Assembly: GCF_013201545.1 (NCBI RefSeq)
Contig: NZ_CP053746.1
Span: forward strand, 62,001 to 126,000
Direction of reading: 5' to 3'
Length of the DNA: 64,000 nt
Source: Pseudomonas graminis
GTDB lineage: Bacteria > Pseudomonadota > Gammaproteobacteria > Pseudomonadales > Pseudomonadaceae
The position numbers and the translations under genes were made by a program. Under the pieces are notes generated by a model. That model was not told where the DNA came from, did not search any database, and saw only the letters and a list, made by a program, of their open reading frames with translations. This document shows, one piece after another, positions 16,785 to 26,586 of the stretch. Position 1 is the stretch's first letter, and each line of letters begins with the position of its first letter.

Positions 16785-17024
16785 ATGTACTTAGAGATCA
16801 ATGGTTTTCTGCCGAATAATGATCCGGACGACTCTTTGAAATACGAGCTGGCAGTGGACAGAGCGCTGACTGATCAGATTGTCGGTGTTCTCGGCCACGA
16901 AAGTCTTAATGCCATGGCTGCAGCCGAATGGCCTCTCGCGAAACAGCAGGTAGCTGAGCTTTCATCAATTATCGGAAAACCCCTTCCCCCGCATCTGGCA
17001 TTATTCATAGGCGTCGTCGCGTAA
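16785..17024 (+). CDS. Immunity protein for the rRNase bacteriocin (pyocin S6 type)
   Basis: 79 residues, AGGAG 8 nt before the ATG, starting 11 bp after the toxin stop. The acidic N-terminus (NNDPDDSLKYE) and the GKPLPPHLALFIGVVA end resemble the small acidic immunity proteins of S6-type pyocins rather than the ImmE3/cloacin family. Base composition is more AT-rich than the backbone. It should bind and block the toxin rRNase domain; the pairing is inferred from position and the acidic character. Confidence 0.75.
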   Translation: MYLEINGFLPNNDPDDSLKYELAVDRALTDQIVGVLGHESLNAMAAAEWPLAKQQVAELSSIIGKPLPPHLALFIGVVA

Positions 17025-17087
17025 GGGAAAACACTGCTGCTCTGATTGAGTGCTCACTCAAACCCAACAAAACCCCAAATCTCACAC

Positions 17088-17120
17088 AAAAAAATCCCCG
17101 AACCAGTCGGGGATTTTTTT
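17088..17120. terminator. Bidirectional terminator
   Basis: AAAAAAATCCCCG / CGGGGATTTTTTT with a 7-nt loop, serving both the immunity gene and the convergent deaD. Confidence 0.9.
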
Positions 17121-17146
17121 ATTCAGACGATCAGCTCAAGGGCAGA

Positions 17147-18823
17147 TCAGTCTTCGCGATAGCGACGCAGCTTCAGCTGCTTGCCGGCAACGCGGGTGTC
17201 TTTCAGCTTGGCCAGCAGGCGCTCGAGACCGTCTTCCGGCAGCTCGACGAGGCTGAAGCTGTCACGCACCTGGATGCGACCGATTGCTTCGCGAGCCAGA
17301 CCACCTTCATTGAGGATGGCGCCCAGCAGGTTTTTCGCAGCGATGCCGTCACGGGCACCCAGCGCGGTACGGCAGCGAGCACGGCCTTCGGCCAACGGCA
17401 CCGGGGCACGACGTTCACGGTCGCCACGATCAGGACGGTCGCCTGCCGGACGCTCAGGACGGTCACCACGTGGCGCGTTGTTCGGCACCAGTGGACGCTC
17501 TTTCTCGATCGCACTCAGGGTCAGCGCCTGACCATTGGTGGCCTTGCGCAGCAGGGCAGCGGCCAGAGCACGCGGGGTGCAACCGATGTCGGCAGTCAGG
17601 CGGTCCAGCAATTCGCCATGGCTTGCTTCAGCATCAGCGACCAGCGGCGACAGGCTGTTGGTCAGTTTCTTGATGCGGGCATCGAGAACGGCCTGGGAGT
17701 CCGGCAGGCGGACTTCGGCGATTTTCTGACCGGTCATGCGCTCGATAACTTGCAGCATGCGACGCTCACGCGGCGTTACCAGCAACAGGGCGCGACCTTC
17801 GCGACCGGCACGGCCAGTACGGCCGATACGGTGAACGTAGGCTTCCGGGTCGTACGGCATGTCAACGTTGAACACGTGAGTGATACGCGGAACGTCAAGA
17901 CCACGGGCAGCAACGTCAGTCGCAACAACGATGTCCAGACGGCCATCCTTGAGGGAGTCGATGACGCGTTCACGCTGGTTCTGAGCGATGTCGCCGTTCA
18001 GCGCAGCAGCCTTGTAGCCTTTGGCTTCAAGGGCACTGGCCAGATCCAGAGTGGCCTGCTTGGTGCGCACGAACATGATCAGGGCGTCGAAATCTTCGAC
18101 TTCCAGCAGGCTCAGCACGGCAGAGGTCTTCTGGTCAGCGTGAACCAGCAGGTGAGCCTGCTCGATCGCGGTAACGGTCTGGGTCTTGCTCTGGATCTTG
18201 ACGTGTTTCGGGTCTTTCAGGTGACGCTCGGCGATCGCGCGGATCGACTGCGGCAGGGTCGCCGAGAACAGCACGGTCTGACGGGTTTCAGGCATGGCCT
18301 TGAAGATGACTTCGAGGTCATCCATGAAGCCCAGCTTGAGCATTTCGTCAGCTTCATCGAGAACCAGATGGTTCACAGTCGCCAGGACTTTTTCGTCACG
18401 ACGCAGGTGGTCACAAAGACGGCCCGGGGTAGCGACGACGATTTGAGCGCCATTGCGAATGGCTTTCAGCTGCGGGCCCATTGGCGCGCCGCCGTAGACA
18501 GCCACAACGGTAACGCCTGGCATCTGCTTGGCGTAGGTTTCGAACGCGGTGGCCACTTGCAGGGCCAGCTCACGAGTCGGCGCGAGGATCAGCGCTTGCG
18601 GCTCGCGTTTCGTCGGGTCGATCAGGCTCAGGATGGGCAGAGCGAAGGCGGCGGTTTTACCGGTACCTGTCTGCGCCTGACCGATCATGTCGTGACCGGC
18701 GAGAATAATGGGGATCGATTGCTGCTGAATGGCCGAAGGCTCTTCGTAGCCGGTGGCTACTACAGCTGCAACAATTGTCGGGTGAAGGTTAAGAGCGGCG
18801 AAGCCGCCGGTTTCCTGGGTCAT
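17147..18823 (-). CDS. deaD: ATP-dependent DEAD-box RNA helicase DeaD/CsdA
   Basis: 558 residues. Core motifs in order: Q motif (GYEEPSAIQQQSIP), AQTGTGKT, PTRELALQ, ATPGRLCD, LDEADEML, FSATLP, then the second RecA domain with VATDVAARGLD and HRIGRTGRAG. A basic linker (PRGDRPERPAGDRPDRGDRE) precedes a C-terminal DbpA-type RNA-binding fold (RDSFSLVELPEDGLERLL). It unwinds structured RNA in ribosome assembly and mRNA decay, especially in the cold. It is located as in P. aeruginosa, before the enoyl-CoA hydratase. Confidence 0.95.
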   Translation of the reverse strand: MTQETGGFAALNLHPTIVAAVVATGYEEPSAIQQQSIPIILAGHDMIGQAQTGTGKTAAFALPILSLIDPTKREPQALILAPTRELALQVATAFETYAKQMPGVTVVAVYGGAPMGPQLKAIRNGAQIVVATPGRLCDHLRRDEKVLATVNHLVLDEADEMLKLGFMDDLEVIFKAMPETRQTVLFSATLPQSIRAIAERHLKDPKHVKIQSKTQTVTAIEQAHLLVHADQKTSAVLSLLEVEDFDALIMFVRTKQATLDLASALEAKGYKAAALNGDIAQNQRERVIDSLKDGRLDIVVATDVAARGLDVPRITHVFNVDMPYDPEAYVHRIGRTGRAGREGRALLLVTPRERRMLQVIERMTGQKIAEVRLPDSQAVLDARIKKLTNSLSPLVADAEASHGELLDRLTADIGCTPRALAAALLRKATNGQALTLSAIEKERPLVPNNAPRGDRPERPAGDRPDRGDRERRAPVPLAEGRARCRTALGARDGIAAKNLLGAILNEGGLAREAIGRIQVRDSFSLVELPEDGLERLLAKLKDTRVAGKQLKLRRYRED

Positions 18824-19239
18824 GGGTCTGCCTCTGAGTGCATCCGCAAAGACCCATGCTTCAAAGCTGCGCGTGCCGTGTAAGACCCTAGAGTCACCCT
18901 GGCTGCTTTGTCGGCGGGGATTTGCGAAAACGTATTGATGAATGGATCGTCATGGGTGGTTCGTGACCGAACCGGTTCGAGAAGATGGCTTCGCGAACCT
19001 AAACCGTGACGAGGGCCCTATGAAAGGCCGGCGCGCACTATACCGGAAATGCTGAAACAAGTGAGGATTTTTTTCGGGAAACAGCCCCTTGCGGCCAACT
19101 GTCACAGGCTTTGCGCAAAGCTGCGTCAGTGTCTACTTTTCAAGTGCCCGGTATCGGTAGCGAGCAGAGCTTAAACGATTCATCTGGACAGTGCGACACC
19201 CCCACCCTCCCTTTCTCCTCATCTGCAGGAAACAGCGAC
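18824..19239. other. Divergent intergenic region deaD / enoyl-CoA hydratase
   Basis: 416 bp without a convincing gene. An open frame from 19111 is only the upstream extension of the hydratase. The length on the deaD side would allow a long 5' leader, known for cold-induced helicase mRNAs, but I see no defined structure. Confidence 0.4.
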
Positions 19240-20031
19240 ATGACCTCTTCGATCAAAGGCCACGTCAGCCGGGAACAGCGCGGCGCCATCATGCTCATCG
19301 GCCTGGACCGCATCGCAAAGCGCAACGCCTTCGACATGCACATGCTCAATCAGTTGAGCCTGGCCTACGGGGAGTTCGAGCGTAACGACCAGGCGCGGGT
19401 CGCGGTGGTGTTTGCCCACGGCGATCATTTTACCGGCGGGTTCGATCTGGCTGAGGCAGGGCCGGCATTGAGAGACGGCTGGACGCTGCCGGCCGGCGGT
19501 TTCGACCCTTGGGGCCTGTCGATCGGACCGCGGGTGAGCAAGCCGGTGATCGTCGCGGCCCAGGGCTGGTGCCTGACGCTGGGCATCGAGCTGATGCTCG
19601 CCTCTGACATCAATCTCTGTGCGAGCAATGCCCGCTTCGCCCATCGGGAAGTGCAGCGCGGCATTTTTGCCTGCGCCGGCGCGACTCTGCGGCTGCACCA
19701 GATCGCAGGTTGGGGCAATGCCATGCGCTGGCTGCTGACGGGCGATGAGTTCGACGCCCACGAAGCCTGCCGCATGGGCCTGGTACAGGAAGTGATGGCA
19801 CCCGAGGACCTGTTGCCCTCGGCGCTGCGCCTGGCTCGGCACATTGCCGACCGCGCGCCGTTGGGGATTCGCACCACCCTGGAGTCCGCGCGTCAGGCGG
19901 TGCTCGAGGGTGAAAGTGTTGCCGCGAAAGCGTTGCCCGCGCTGGTCCGGCGTGTGCTGGACAGCGAGGACGCCAAAGAAGGCCTGCAGGCGTTGCTGGA
20001 AAAACGCACGCCGGTGTTCAAGGATTGCTGA
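19240..20031 (+). CDS. Enoyl-CoA hydratase/isomerase (crotonase) family protein
   Basis: 263 residues from the ATG at 19240 (AGGA 9 nt upstream); the frame opens at 19111, but the extension is not conserved in style. Crotonase fold: RNAFDMHMLNQL, the oxyanion segment VVFAHGDHFTGGFDL, VAAQGWCLTLGIELMLASD, and FAHREVQRGIFACAGATLRL. The first catalytic Glu position of hydratases appears to be replaced in the CLTLGIE segment, so isomerase or hydrolase activity is equally possible. Monocistronic, between deaD and a convergent SpeE-like gene. Confidence 0.85.
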   Translation: MTSSIKGHVSREQRGAIMLIGLDRIAKRNAFDMHMLNQLSLAYGEFERNDQARVAVVFAHGDHFTGGFDLAEAGPALRDGWTLPAGGFDPWGLSIGPRVSKPVIVAAQGWCLTLGIELMLASDINLCASNARFAHREVQRGIFACAGATLRLHQIAGWGNAMRWLLTGDEFDAHEACRMGLVQEVMAPEDLLPSALRLARHIADRAPLGIRTTLESARQAVLEGESVAAKALPALVRRVLDSEDAKEGLQALLEKRTPVFKDC

Positions 20032-20805
20032 TCAGGTGGCGGGCCGCAGCGTCTTGATCAGCGGCAACAGCGAATAGCCCAGTTGCGGCGCGAGGCTCTC
20101 GGCGCGCTGGCTGAGGGCGTCAATGTCCAGCGTCTGATCGAGGTCGGCGGGGACGATGAGGATGACATTGCCCTCCTTCACCGGCAGCTCCCAGTAATGA
20201 CGGTGATACAGCCCGCGCAGGAGCGCCGCGCCCAACGGCTTGCCGTCGTCCGATGCCCACTGATTGATGATCAGCCAGCCGCCGGGGTTGAGCCGCTGCT
20301 GGCATTTCTCGAGAAAGCCCCAGGCCAGATGGCCCACCGCAGGGCCGGCGTCGGTGTAGAGATCGACAAAGATCAGATCAGCGTCTTCGGCGGTCGGCAG
20401 CAGGTCGAGGGCGTCGCCGATGCGCACGTACAACCGGGGATCGTCCTGCAGGCCCATGAATTCCATGGCCAGACGCGGCACATCGGGGCGCAGTTCGATG
20501 GCTTCGACATCGTCAAGGGACAGAAACTTCAGACACGCCTGGGTCAGCGTGCCCGCCCCCAACCCCATGAACAGCGCGCTTTCCGGGGCTGGATGACAGA
20601 GCGCACCAATGAACATCGCACGGGTGTAGTCGTATTCGAGCCAAGCCGGATCGGCCGTGAACGTGCAACTCTGCTCGATGGCATCACCGAACTCCAGGAA
20701 GCGGTAATCGGCCACTTCAAGTACGCGGATCTTGCCGAATTCGTCGTGAACTTCGGCCAACACGTGCTCTACGCGTTCCTCGGTCATTGCTGTTTTCGTA
20801 CCCAT
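20032..20805 (-). CDS. Spermidine-synthase-like (SpeE-fold) methyltransferase-superfamily protein
   Basis: 257 residues from the ATG at 20805 (alternative ATG at 20787); the longer frame to 20961 overlaps the divergent DAHP-synthase leader. Rossmann motifs are [14 protein letters not shown] and [14 protein letters not shown], then [14 protein letters not shown]. The usual polyamine-synthase aminopropyl-acceptor motif is not obvious, so it belongs to the SpeE-like group of unknown substrate. It begins about 190 bp from the aroF start, divergent. Confidence 0.75.
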   Translation of the reverse strand: MGTKTAMTEERVEHVLAEVHDEFGKIRVLEVADYRFLEFGDAIEQSCTFTADPAWLEYDYTRAMFIGALCHPAPESALFMGLGAGTLTQACLKFLSLDDVEAIELRPDVPRLAMEFMGLQDDPRLYVRIGDALDLLPTAEDADLIFVDLYTDAGPAVGHLAWGFLEKCQQRLNPGGWLIINQWASDDGKPLGAALLRGLYHRHYWELPVKEGNVILIVPADLDQTLDIDALSQRAESLAPQLGYSLLPLIKTLRPAT

Positions 20806-20993
20806 GGTCAGAGTGGTTCGGGAGCACGCCCGCAAGGATCGGCGTTGCCGCGCCCCGGGCCTCGTGTGCAGACAGACGCAAGCGGCGGCCCGGAAAAGCG
20901 CGGATTGTCGGCGAATCGCGCCCCGCAGGTCACGCAAATTCTCGAGGCGAGCTGCTAACATGCCTGTCCGATCGCACTGACTTCGAGTTCAAG

Positions 20994-22340
20994 ATGAGCC
21001 AACCCTGGAGCCCCGACAGCTGGCGGAACCTGCCTATCCAGCAGCAACCTCAATACCCGGACGCGGACCACGTTCGCCGTGTCGAGCAGACCCTCGCCAG
21101 CTATCCACCGCTGGTGTTTGCCGGGGAAGCGCGAGAGCTGCGCCGGCAGTTTGCCGAGGTGACCGAGGGGCGGGCGTTCCTGCTGCAGGGTGGCGATTGC
21201 GCCGAGAGCTTCTTCGAATTCTCGGCCGCGAAAATCCGCGACACCTTCAAGGTGCTGCTGCAGATGGCGATCGTCATGACCTTTGCCGCCGGTTGCCCGG
21301 TCGTCAAAGTCGGGCGCATGGCCGGGCAATTCGCCAAACCGCGTTCCTCCAACGACGAGACAATTGACGGCGTGACCCTGCCGGCGTATCGCGGTGACAT
21401 CGTCAACGGCATCGGCTTCGACGAGAAAAGCCGCGTGCCCGACCCGGATCGTCTGCTTCAGGCGTATCACCAGTCCACCGCGACCCTCAATCTGCTGCGC
21501 GCTTTCGCTCAAGGCGGTTTTGCCGACCTGCATCAAGTGCACAAGTGGAATCTGGATTTCATCGCCAACTCGGCGCTGTCGGACAAGTACAGCCAGCTCG
21601 CCGATCGCATCGACGAGACCCTGGCGTTCATGCGCGCTTGCGGCATGGACACCTCGCCGCAGTTGCGCGAAACCAGTTTCTTCACCGCCCACGAAGCGCT
21701 GCTGCTGAATTTCGAAGAAGCCTTCGTTCGCCGCGATAGCCTGACCAATGACTTTTACGATTGCTCGGCGCACATGCTGTGGATCGGCGACCGCACGCGG
21801 CAACTGGACGGCGCCCACGTGGAATTCCTGCGTGGGGTGAAGAACCCGATCGGCGTCAAGGTCGGGCCCAGCATGAACACCGATGACCTGATCCGGCTGA
21901 TCGACATCCTCAACCCGAACAACGATCCGGGCCGCCTGAACCTGATCGCGCGCATGGGCGCCAACAAGGTTGGCGACCATCTACCGGCGCTGATCCGTGC
22001 AGTGGAACGCGAAGGCAAGAAGGTGCTGTGGAGTTCGGACCCGATGCATGGCAACACGATCAAGGCCAGCAGCGGCTACAAGACCCGCGACTTCGCGCAG
22101 ATCCTGGCGGAAGTGAAGCAGTTCTTTCAGGTGCATCAGGCGGAAGGCACCTACGCCGGCGGCATTCACATCGAGATGACTGGCCAGAACGTCACGGAAT
22201 GCATCGGCGGCGCACGTCCGATTACCGAAGATGGCTTGTCGGACCGTTACCACACCCATTGTGACCCACGGATGAATGCCGATCAGTCGCTGGAGCTGGC
22301 GTTTCTAATTGCCGAGACGTTGAAGCAGGTTCGGCGATAA
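20994..22340 (+). CDS. Class II 3-deoxy-7-phosphoheptulonate (DAHP) synthase
   Basis: 448 residues from the ATG at 20994, the usual length of plant-type/AroA-II enzymes. Visible motifs are [25 protein letters not shown] (PEP/E4P site), [15 protein letters not shown] and [18 protein letters not shown] with metal ligands Cys, His, Glu and Asp spread through the barrel. It condenses PEP and erythrose-4-P, the first step of the shikimate pathway. Type II enzymes in Pseudomonas are often the housekeeping or secondary-metabolite-feeding isoform (PhzC type); no phenazine genes are near. Confidence 0.93.
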   Translation: MSQPWSPDSWRNLPIQQQPQYPDADHVRRVEQTLASYPPLVFAGEARELRRQFAEVTEGRAFLLQGGDCAESFFEFSAAKIRDTFKVLLQMAIVMTFAAGCPVVKVGRMAGQFAKPRSSNDETIDGVTLPAYRGDIVNGIGFDEKSRVPDPDRLLQAYHQSTATLNLLRAFAQGGFADLHQVHKWNLDFIANSALSDKYSQLADRIDETLAFMRACGMDTSPQLRETSFFTAHEALLLNFEEAFVRRDSLTNDFYDCSAHMLWIGDRTRQLDGAHVEFLRGVKNPIGVKVGPSMNTDDLIRLIDILNPNNDPGRLNLIARMGANKVGDHLPALIRAVEREGKKVLWSSDPMHGNTIKASSGYKTRDFAQILAEVKQFFQVHQAEGTYAGGIHIEMTGQNVTECIGGARPITEDGLSDRYHTHCDPRMNADQSLELAFLIAETLKQVRR

Positions 22341-22411
22341 GGAGACGCGCTAGTGTCGGAACCTTCTTTGCAGCCACGAATTGGCTCGTAGGGCTCCGAC
22401 ACGACGCGCAT

Positions 22412-22440
22412 AAAAAACGCCAGGCGGGCTGGCGTTTTTT
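22412..22440. terminator. Bidirectional terminator
   Basis: AAAAAACGCCA-GGCGGGC-TGGCGTTTTTT hairpin between the DAHP-synthase gene and the convergent DUF2383 gene. Confidence 0.9.
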
Positions 22441-22454
22441 CTTCGCGGCAACTT

Positions 22455-22925
22455 TTAGCTGGCGGCGCGAGAGGCGTCACGCAACGCTTTTACTTTGTCA
22501 TGGTTAGCCTGTACGCCCTGCAGTTGCTTGTCGATCAACGACTGAACGCTGGCTGGAAGGTTCTTTTCAACAGCCTTCGAGCGCGCTTCTTTGTAAGCCT
22601 TCAGCGCGACGTCTTCACCACGCTCAACTTCGTTGAGAATCGCGGTGTCGTCTTTCCCGGTCAGAGTGGATTTCAGACCGACCCAGGCGCGGTGCAGAGT
22701 GCCACTGACGCTAGAGGACGTTTCTGGATCGCCGCCCAGTGCGCGAACTTCGGACTGCAACTCGCGCACCGGAGTTGCGATCTCAGCCGAGCGGCTCACA
22801 AAGAATTCTTTGATGGTCGGATTTTTGATGTCATCTGCGCTGGCCTGGAAACCTTTCTCGCCATCTTTGCTGGTTTCGATCAGGTCGTTGAGCAGCGAGA
22901 TCGATTCTTTGTTGATGTCAGTCAT
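22455..22925 (-). CDS. PA2169-type four-helix-bundle protein (DUF2383)
   Basis: 156 residues from the ATG at 22925 (AAGGA about 9 nt upstream). Two ferritin-like helix pairs are evident: SISLLNDLIETSKDGEKGFQ and FFVSRSAEIATPVRELQSEV, then VERGEDVALKAYKEA. The family is typical of stress-induced proteins with a predicted metal-binding bundle and no known enzymatic role. Confidence 0.85.
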   Translation of the reverse strand: MTDINKESISLLNDLIETSKDGEKGFQASADDIKNPTIKEFFVSRSAEIATPVRELQSEVRALGGDPETSSSVSGTLHRAWVGLKSTLTGKDDTAILNEVERGEDVALKAYKEARSKAVEKNLPASVQSLIDKQLQGVQANHDKVKALRDASRAAS

Positions 22926-23127
22926 TTTCAAGATCCTTATGGGCAGGTTCATACAAAAGCGTTTGCATACCTTGGTGGTTGCAGGGGACGGGCCAACTTT
23001 CCCCATGATTATTTATCGTTTCAAATCAACAGGTTGAAGAAAATTAACAGATGAGCAACCCGTGTGTTCTGCATGAACTGTCGTTTAGCCTCCATGCAGA
23101 ATGCCCGTGCCGGGAGCAGATTGGCGG

Positions 23128-24375
23128 CTAGAGATGTTCCACGCCGCCCGCGAGGAACGCAGCCCTCAAACGGGCAGCACTTGCCCGCTGGCAATTAATC
23201 TGCACTTGGGGCAGGCCCAGCCAATCTGCCAGTTGAAGCAGGTTTCCGGCCAAGGCTTGCATGCCCTCTTCGTCCAGCCCTTTCTCTTCCACGTGCACCG
23301 CATGTACCGCCAGGCGCCCGGCTGCCCGTTCAGCACGAAGATCAACCCGCGCAACGATGTGCTCGTTGTACAGAAATGGCAGCACGTAGTAGCCGTAAAG
23401 ACGCTTGGCCTGGGGCGTGTAGATTTCCAGCCGATAGCGAAAATCGAACAGCCGCTCGGTGCGCCCTCGCTCCCAGATCAGTGAATCAAAAGGCGACAGC
23501 AACGCGCTGGCCGTCACCTTGCGTGGCACGACCCGCGCCGCAAGCGTGTACGCCGGCTGCTTCCAGCCCTGCACCTGTACCCTCTGAACCACGCCCTCCT
23601 CCACCAGCTCAGCCAACCCGCGTCTGGCGGGTGCCGGGTCCTGCCGGAAATAATCGCGCACGTCCTTTTCGGTACCGACGCCCAGCGCCTTGACTGCATG
23701 CAGCAGCAAGCCTCGCTGGGCGTCGGATTCGCCGATATCAGGGTGATTGACGATCGCCGCCGGCAGAACCCGCTCGGGCAAATCGTACAGGCGCTCGAAA
23801 CCGCGACGACCGGCGACCGTGACCTCACCCGCTGCGAACAACCATTCCAGCGCATGCTTTTCGGCGCTCCAGTCCCACCAGGGTCCGGCGCGATCCTGCC
23901 GGGTGCTGATGCTGCCCGCGCCCAACGCGCCCTGATCCCGAACCGTCTGCAACACCCGGGCGATGGTGGTCTGCTGCTCGCGGCCGAACTTTGCCAGTTG
24001 CTGATAAATGCCCTCGCCCTGGGCCGCACGCTGCATCCGCCAGCGCATCAGCGGGTACAGCTCTACCGGCAGCAATGACGCCTCATGGCCCCAATACTCA
24101 AACAGATTGCGTTGCCGACCCTGGCTCCACGCCGCCTGCTCCAGCAATGTGCGCGGGTAAGGGCCGAGCCGGGAAAACAGCGGCAAGTAGTGCGATCGCA
24201 CCAGCGCATTGACCGAATCAATCTGCAGCACGCCGAGTCGCTGGATCAACTGCGTGACATGCGCGGCCTTGATCGTCGCAGGCGGCTGGCGGCTGTTAAA
24301 GCCTTGGGCGGCCAGCGCCAGCCGGCGCGCGTGCTTGAGGGAAAGTGGCGGGTGACTCGGCGGTTTGGCGGGCAT
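23128..24375 (-). CDS. ycaQ: YcaQ-type DNA glycosylase (winged-helix, crosslink repair)
   Basis: 415 residues from the ATG at 24375, chosen for the GGAGG 6 nt upstream. The HTH_42 superfamily signature includes the catalytic QxD motif (Q51-I-D53 in VLQIDSVN), FEYWGHEASLLP and LLSPFDSLIWERGR. E. coli YcaQ unhooks interstrand crosslinks and removes N-alkylpurines. Length and motif order match. It stands alone upstream of a DUF1127 gene on the same strand. Confidence 0.9.
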   Translation of the reverse strand: MPAKPPSHPPLSLKHARRLALAAQGFNSRQPPATIKAAHVTQLIQRLGVLQIDSVNALVRSHYLPLFSRLGPYPRTLLEQAAWSQGRQRNLFEYWGHEASLLPVELYPLMRWRMQRAAQGEGIYQQLAKFGREQQTTIARVLQTVRDQGALGAGSISTRQDRAGPWWDWSAEKHALEWLFAAGEVTVAGRRGFERLYDLPERVLPAAIVNHPDIGESDAQRGLLLHAVKALGVGTEKDVRDYFRQDPAPARRGLAELVEEGVVQRVQVQGWKQPAYTLAARVVPRKVTASALLSPFDSLIWERGRTERLFDFRYRLEIYTPQAKRLYGYYVLPFLYNEHIVARVDLRAERAAGRLAVHAVHVEEKGLDEEGMQALAGNLLQLADWLGLPQVQINCQRASAARLRAAFLAGGVEHL

Positions 24376-24424
24376 TGCAACCTCCATGGCGGTGCCCAAC
24401 GCTAACCGATCACCCGCTGTTCTG

Positions 24425-24658
24425 TCAGCGCTTCATCGGGTCATCCCAGAAGGGACGCTCCACTTCTTCGTAGACATCCGCCCGACTCAGGCCCATGTCT
24501 TTCAGCGCGTCATCGCTGAGGGTGGCCAGTTCGACACGCTGGTGATGCAGCTTGCGCCAGCGAGCAACCTGCGCCACGGCCGATTTCCACCAGCGTTCCG
24601 GCGCGGATTCCTGCGACAGAGATTTTGCGACCAATACGTAACCTTTTTGACCTTTCAT
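24425..24658 (-). CDS. Small DUF1127 protein
   Basis: 77 residues, GGAGG 8 nt before the ATG. The C-terminal half is a DUF1127 domain (ARWRKLHHQRVELATLSDDA, then LKDMGLSRADVYEE). DUF1127 proteins are Arg-rich and bind RNA in some bacteria (CcaF1, YjiS types). It is divergent from the LysR regulator at 24755 with under 100 bp between them, suggesting that LysR controls it. Confidence 0.85.
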   Translation of the reverse strand: MKGQKGYVLVAKSLSQESAPERWWKSAVAQVARWRKLHHQRVELATLSDDALKDMGLSRADVYEEVERPFWDDPMKR

Positions 24659-24754
24659 CGTCCTGCCCTCCAGTGGGGATGGGCAGATTCTCTCGCCGCG
24701 CCTAAGATCAATCCAACGAATGTTTCTTATGCACTGCATCTGGGAGATTGATGC

Positions 24755-25609
24755 ATGACCACCTACCCGAGTATCGACAGCGAGCTGCTGCGCACCTTTG
24801 TCGCAATCGCCGATGAGGGCGGTTACACCAAGGCCGGCGAGGTGGTGAATCGCACGCAGTCCGCCGTCAGCATGCAGATGAAACGGCTGGAGGAAGACGT
24901 GGTGCGGCGCCCGTTGTTTTTGAAAGACGGCCGCACCATCAGCTTCACCGCGGAAGGCCAAGTGCTGCTGGGCTACGCGCGGCGGATCCTGAAACTGCAC
25001 AGCGAGGTGTTCAACACCCTGCGCGAGCCGCACATGGTCGGCACGGTGAAGATCGGTACGCCGGATGATTACGTGATGCGCTTTCTGCCGGGGATTCTGC
25101 AGCGCTTTGCCCAGGCCTACCCGCTGGTACAGGTGGAAGTGCATTGCGAGTCTTCGTCGCAGTTGCTGCAACGCCAGGACCTGGATTTAAGCATCGTCAC
25201 CCGCGAGCCGGGCAAGGAAATCGGCCAGATCCTGCGCCAAGAGCGGTTTGTCTGGGCGGTCGGCGCAGGCTTTTGCCCACAGGAGCAAACGCCGATGCCG
25301 CTGGCGATGTTCAACACCGACTGCTTTTGCCGGCAGTGGGCAATCAACGCGCTGCAGGCGTCCGGCCGCGAATTCCGCGTTGCCTACACCAGCGCGAGCC
25401 TGTCAGCGATCATGGCCGTGGTCAGCGCAGGACTGGCGGTGACGGCGCAACTGCAAAGCCTGATCACCTCGGACCTGGAAGTATTGGGGGAACAGCATGG
25501 GCTGCCGCAGTTGCCGTCGGCGAGCATCGTGCTGCTGCGCAATCCCAACAACCCGTCGCCGATCACCGAGTGCCTGGCCGATCACATTGCGGAGGGGTTC
25601 AGGCTGTAA
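24755..25609 (+). CDS. LysR-family transcriptional regulator
   Basis: 284 residues. N-terminal winged HTH (LRTFVAIADEGGYTKAGEVV, then NRTQSAVSMQMKRLEE), a PBP2 effector domain (GTVKIGTPDDYVMRFLPGIL), and a Cys-containing ligand region (FNTDCFCRQW). The likely targets are itself and the divergent DUF1127 gene. A T-N11-A site was not confirmed by eye in the 96-bp intergenic region. Confidence 0.92.
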   Translation: MTTYPSIDSELLRTFVAIADEGGYTKAGEVVNRTQSAVSMQMKRLEEDVVRRPLFLKDGRTISFTAEGQVLLGYARRILKLHSEVFNTLREPHMVGTVKIGTPDDYVMRFLPGILQRFAQAYPLVQVEVHCESSSQLLQRQDLDLSIVTREPGKEIGQILRQERFVWAVGAGFCPQEQTPMPLAMFNTDCFCRQWAINALQASGREFRVAYTSASLSAIMAVVSAGLAVTAQLQSLITSDLEVLGEQHGLPQLPSASIVLLRNPNNPSPITECLADHIAEGFRL

Positions 25610-25629
25610 CGCATTCACGACATCAGGCA

Positions 25630-26379
25630 TCAGAGCTTGGAGCACAGCATGATCGCGCAAATCACCAGAAAGCCGCAGAACAGCGATCGCAATACACGCT
25701 CCGGCAAACTGTGCGCCAAGGCGACGCCCCAACTGATGCTGGCCAGCCCGCCAATCGCAAGGGGAATGCCCATCAGCCAGTCGACATGGCCGTGCAGGGC
25801 GTAGGTCGCCAGCGTGATCGTGGTGCTCGGCGCCGCCAGGGCCAACGCCAGGCCCTGGGCCGCCACCTGCGTCGCACCGAACAAGCCGGTCAAAATGGGC
25901 GTCGCGATTACCCCGCCGCCGACGCCGAACAGCCCGGCAGTCACGCCCGAGCCGAGGCCCAGCAGCCACAACCAACGGATGTGCCGCAACTCGGCGCCTA
26001 CGGTCCCGTTGCGCCAGACCATCTGGATCAGGTTAAACAGCGTCAGCACCACAAGAAAGCCGACAAAGCCCAGGCGCATGATTTGAGGGTCAACGCGCAC
26101 GGCCCACAGCGAGGTCAGCCAGGACATCGTGAAACTGGGCACGATGAGCATCAGCGCATGACGCACCGACACCCGATTGCGCTGGTTGTAACGCCACAGC
26201 GCCAGCAGCACATTGGGTAGCACCATCAATAACGCCGTGCCCTGGGCCAGTTGCTGATCAAGCCCGAACAACACCCCCAGCGCCGGAATGGCCACCAGCC
26301 CGCCGCCAATGCCGAACAGTCCGCCCAGTGTGCCCATGGCGGCGCCCAGCAGCAGGTACATCAATACATCGACAATCAC
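25630..26379 (-). CDS. TauE/SafE-family membrane transporter (TSUP)
   Basis: 249 residues, about eight hydrophobic segments. The duplicated family motif GTLGGLFGIGGGLVAIPALG (N-terminal half) and SGVTAGLFGVGGGVIATPIL (second half) is clear. The family moves organosulfur compounds, sulfite or C2 acids across the inner membrane. It is convergent with the LysR gene, and a functional link is not evident. Confidence 0.88.
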   Translation of the reverse strand: MIVDVLMYLLLGAAMGTLGGLFGIGGGLVAIPALGVLFGLDQQLAQGTALLMVLPNVLLALWRYNQRNRVSVRHALMLIVPSFTMSWLTSLWAVRVDPQIMRLGFVGFLVVLTLFNLIQMVWRNGTVGAELRHIRWLWLLGLGSGVTAGLFGVGGGVIATPILTGLFGATQVAAQGLALALAAPSTTITLATYALHGHVDWLMGIPLAIGGLASISWGVALAHSLPERVLRSLFCGFLVICAIMLCSKL

Positions 26380-26586
26380 GGCCGATCCTCTGATTCGATT
26401 TCTGCGCGCATGCTACGCAGTCAGTGCCGTTGAGGAAATCCGCTGAGACGATATCAGGATGTGGAAACGATCCGCGGCTGAGGCGGCCGATAGAAAACCC
26501 CACGCCCGGCCATTACCGAAATTATCTGGTGCATTAAACAGCAGGGCACTAAATTACCGAGCATTACTGACTGAGAGGGACACCCC

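Noticed and set aside
17618..18883. 421-codon plus-strand open frame
   Set aside because: Antisense to deaD, whose DEAD-box motifs are complete. The frame has no recognisable domain.
22926..23127. Possible small RNA between the DUF2383 and ycaQ-type genes
   Set aside because: No terminator or conserved structure is visible, so it is left as plain intergenic DNA.
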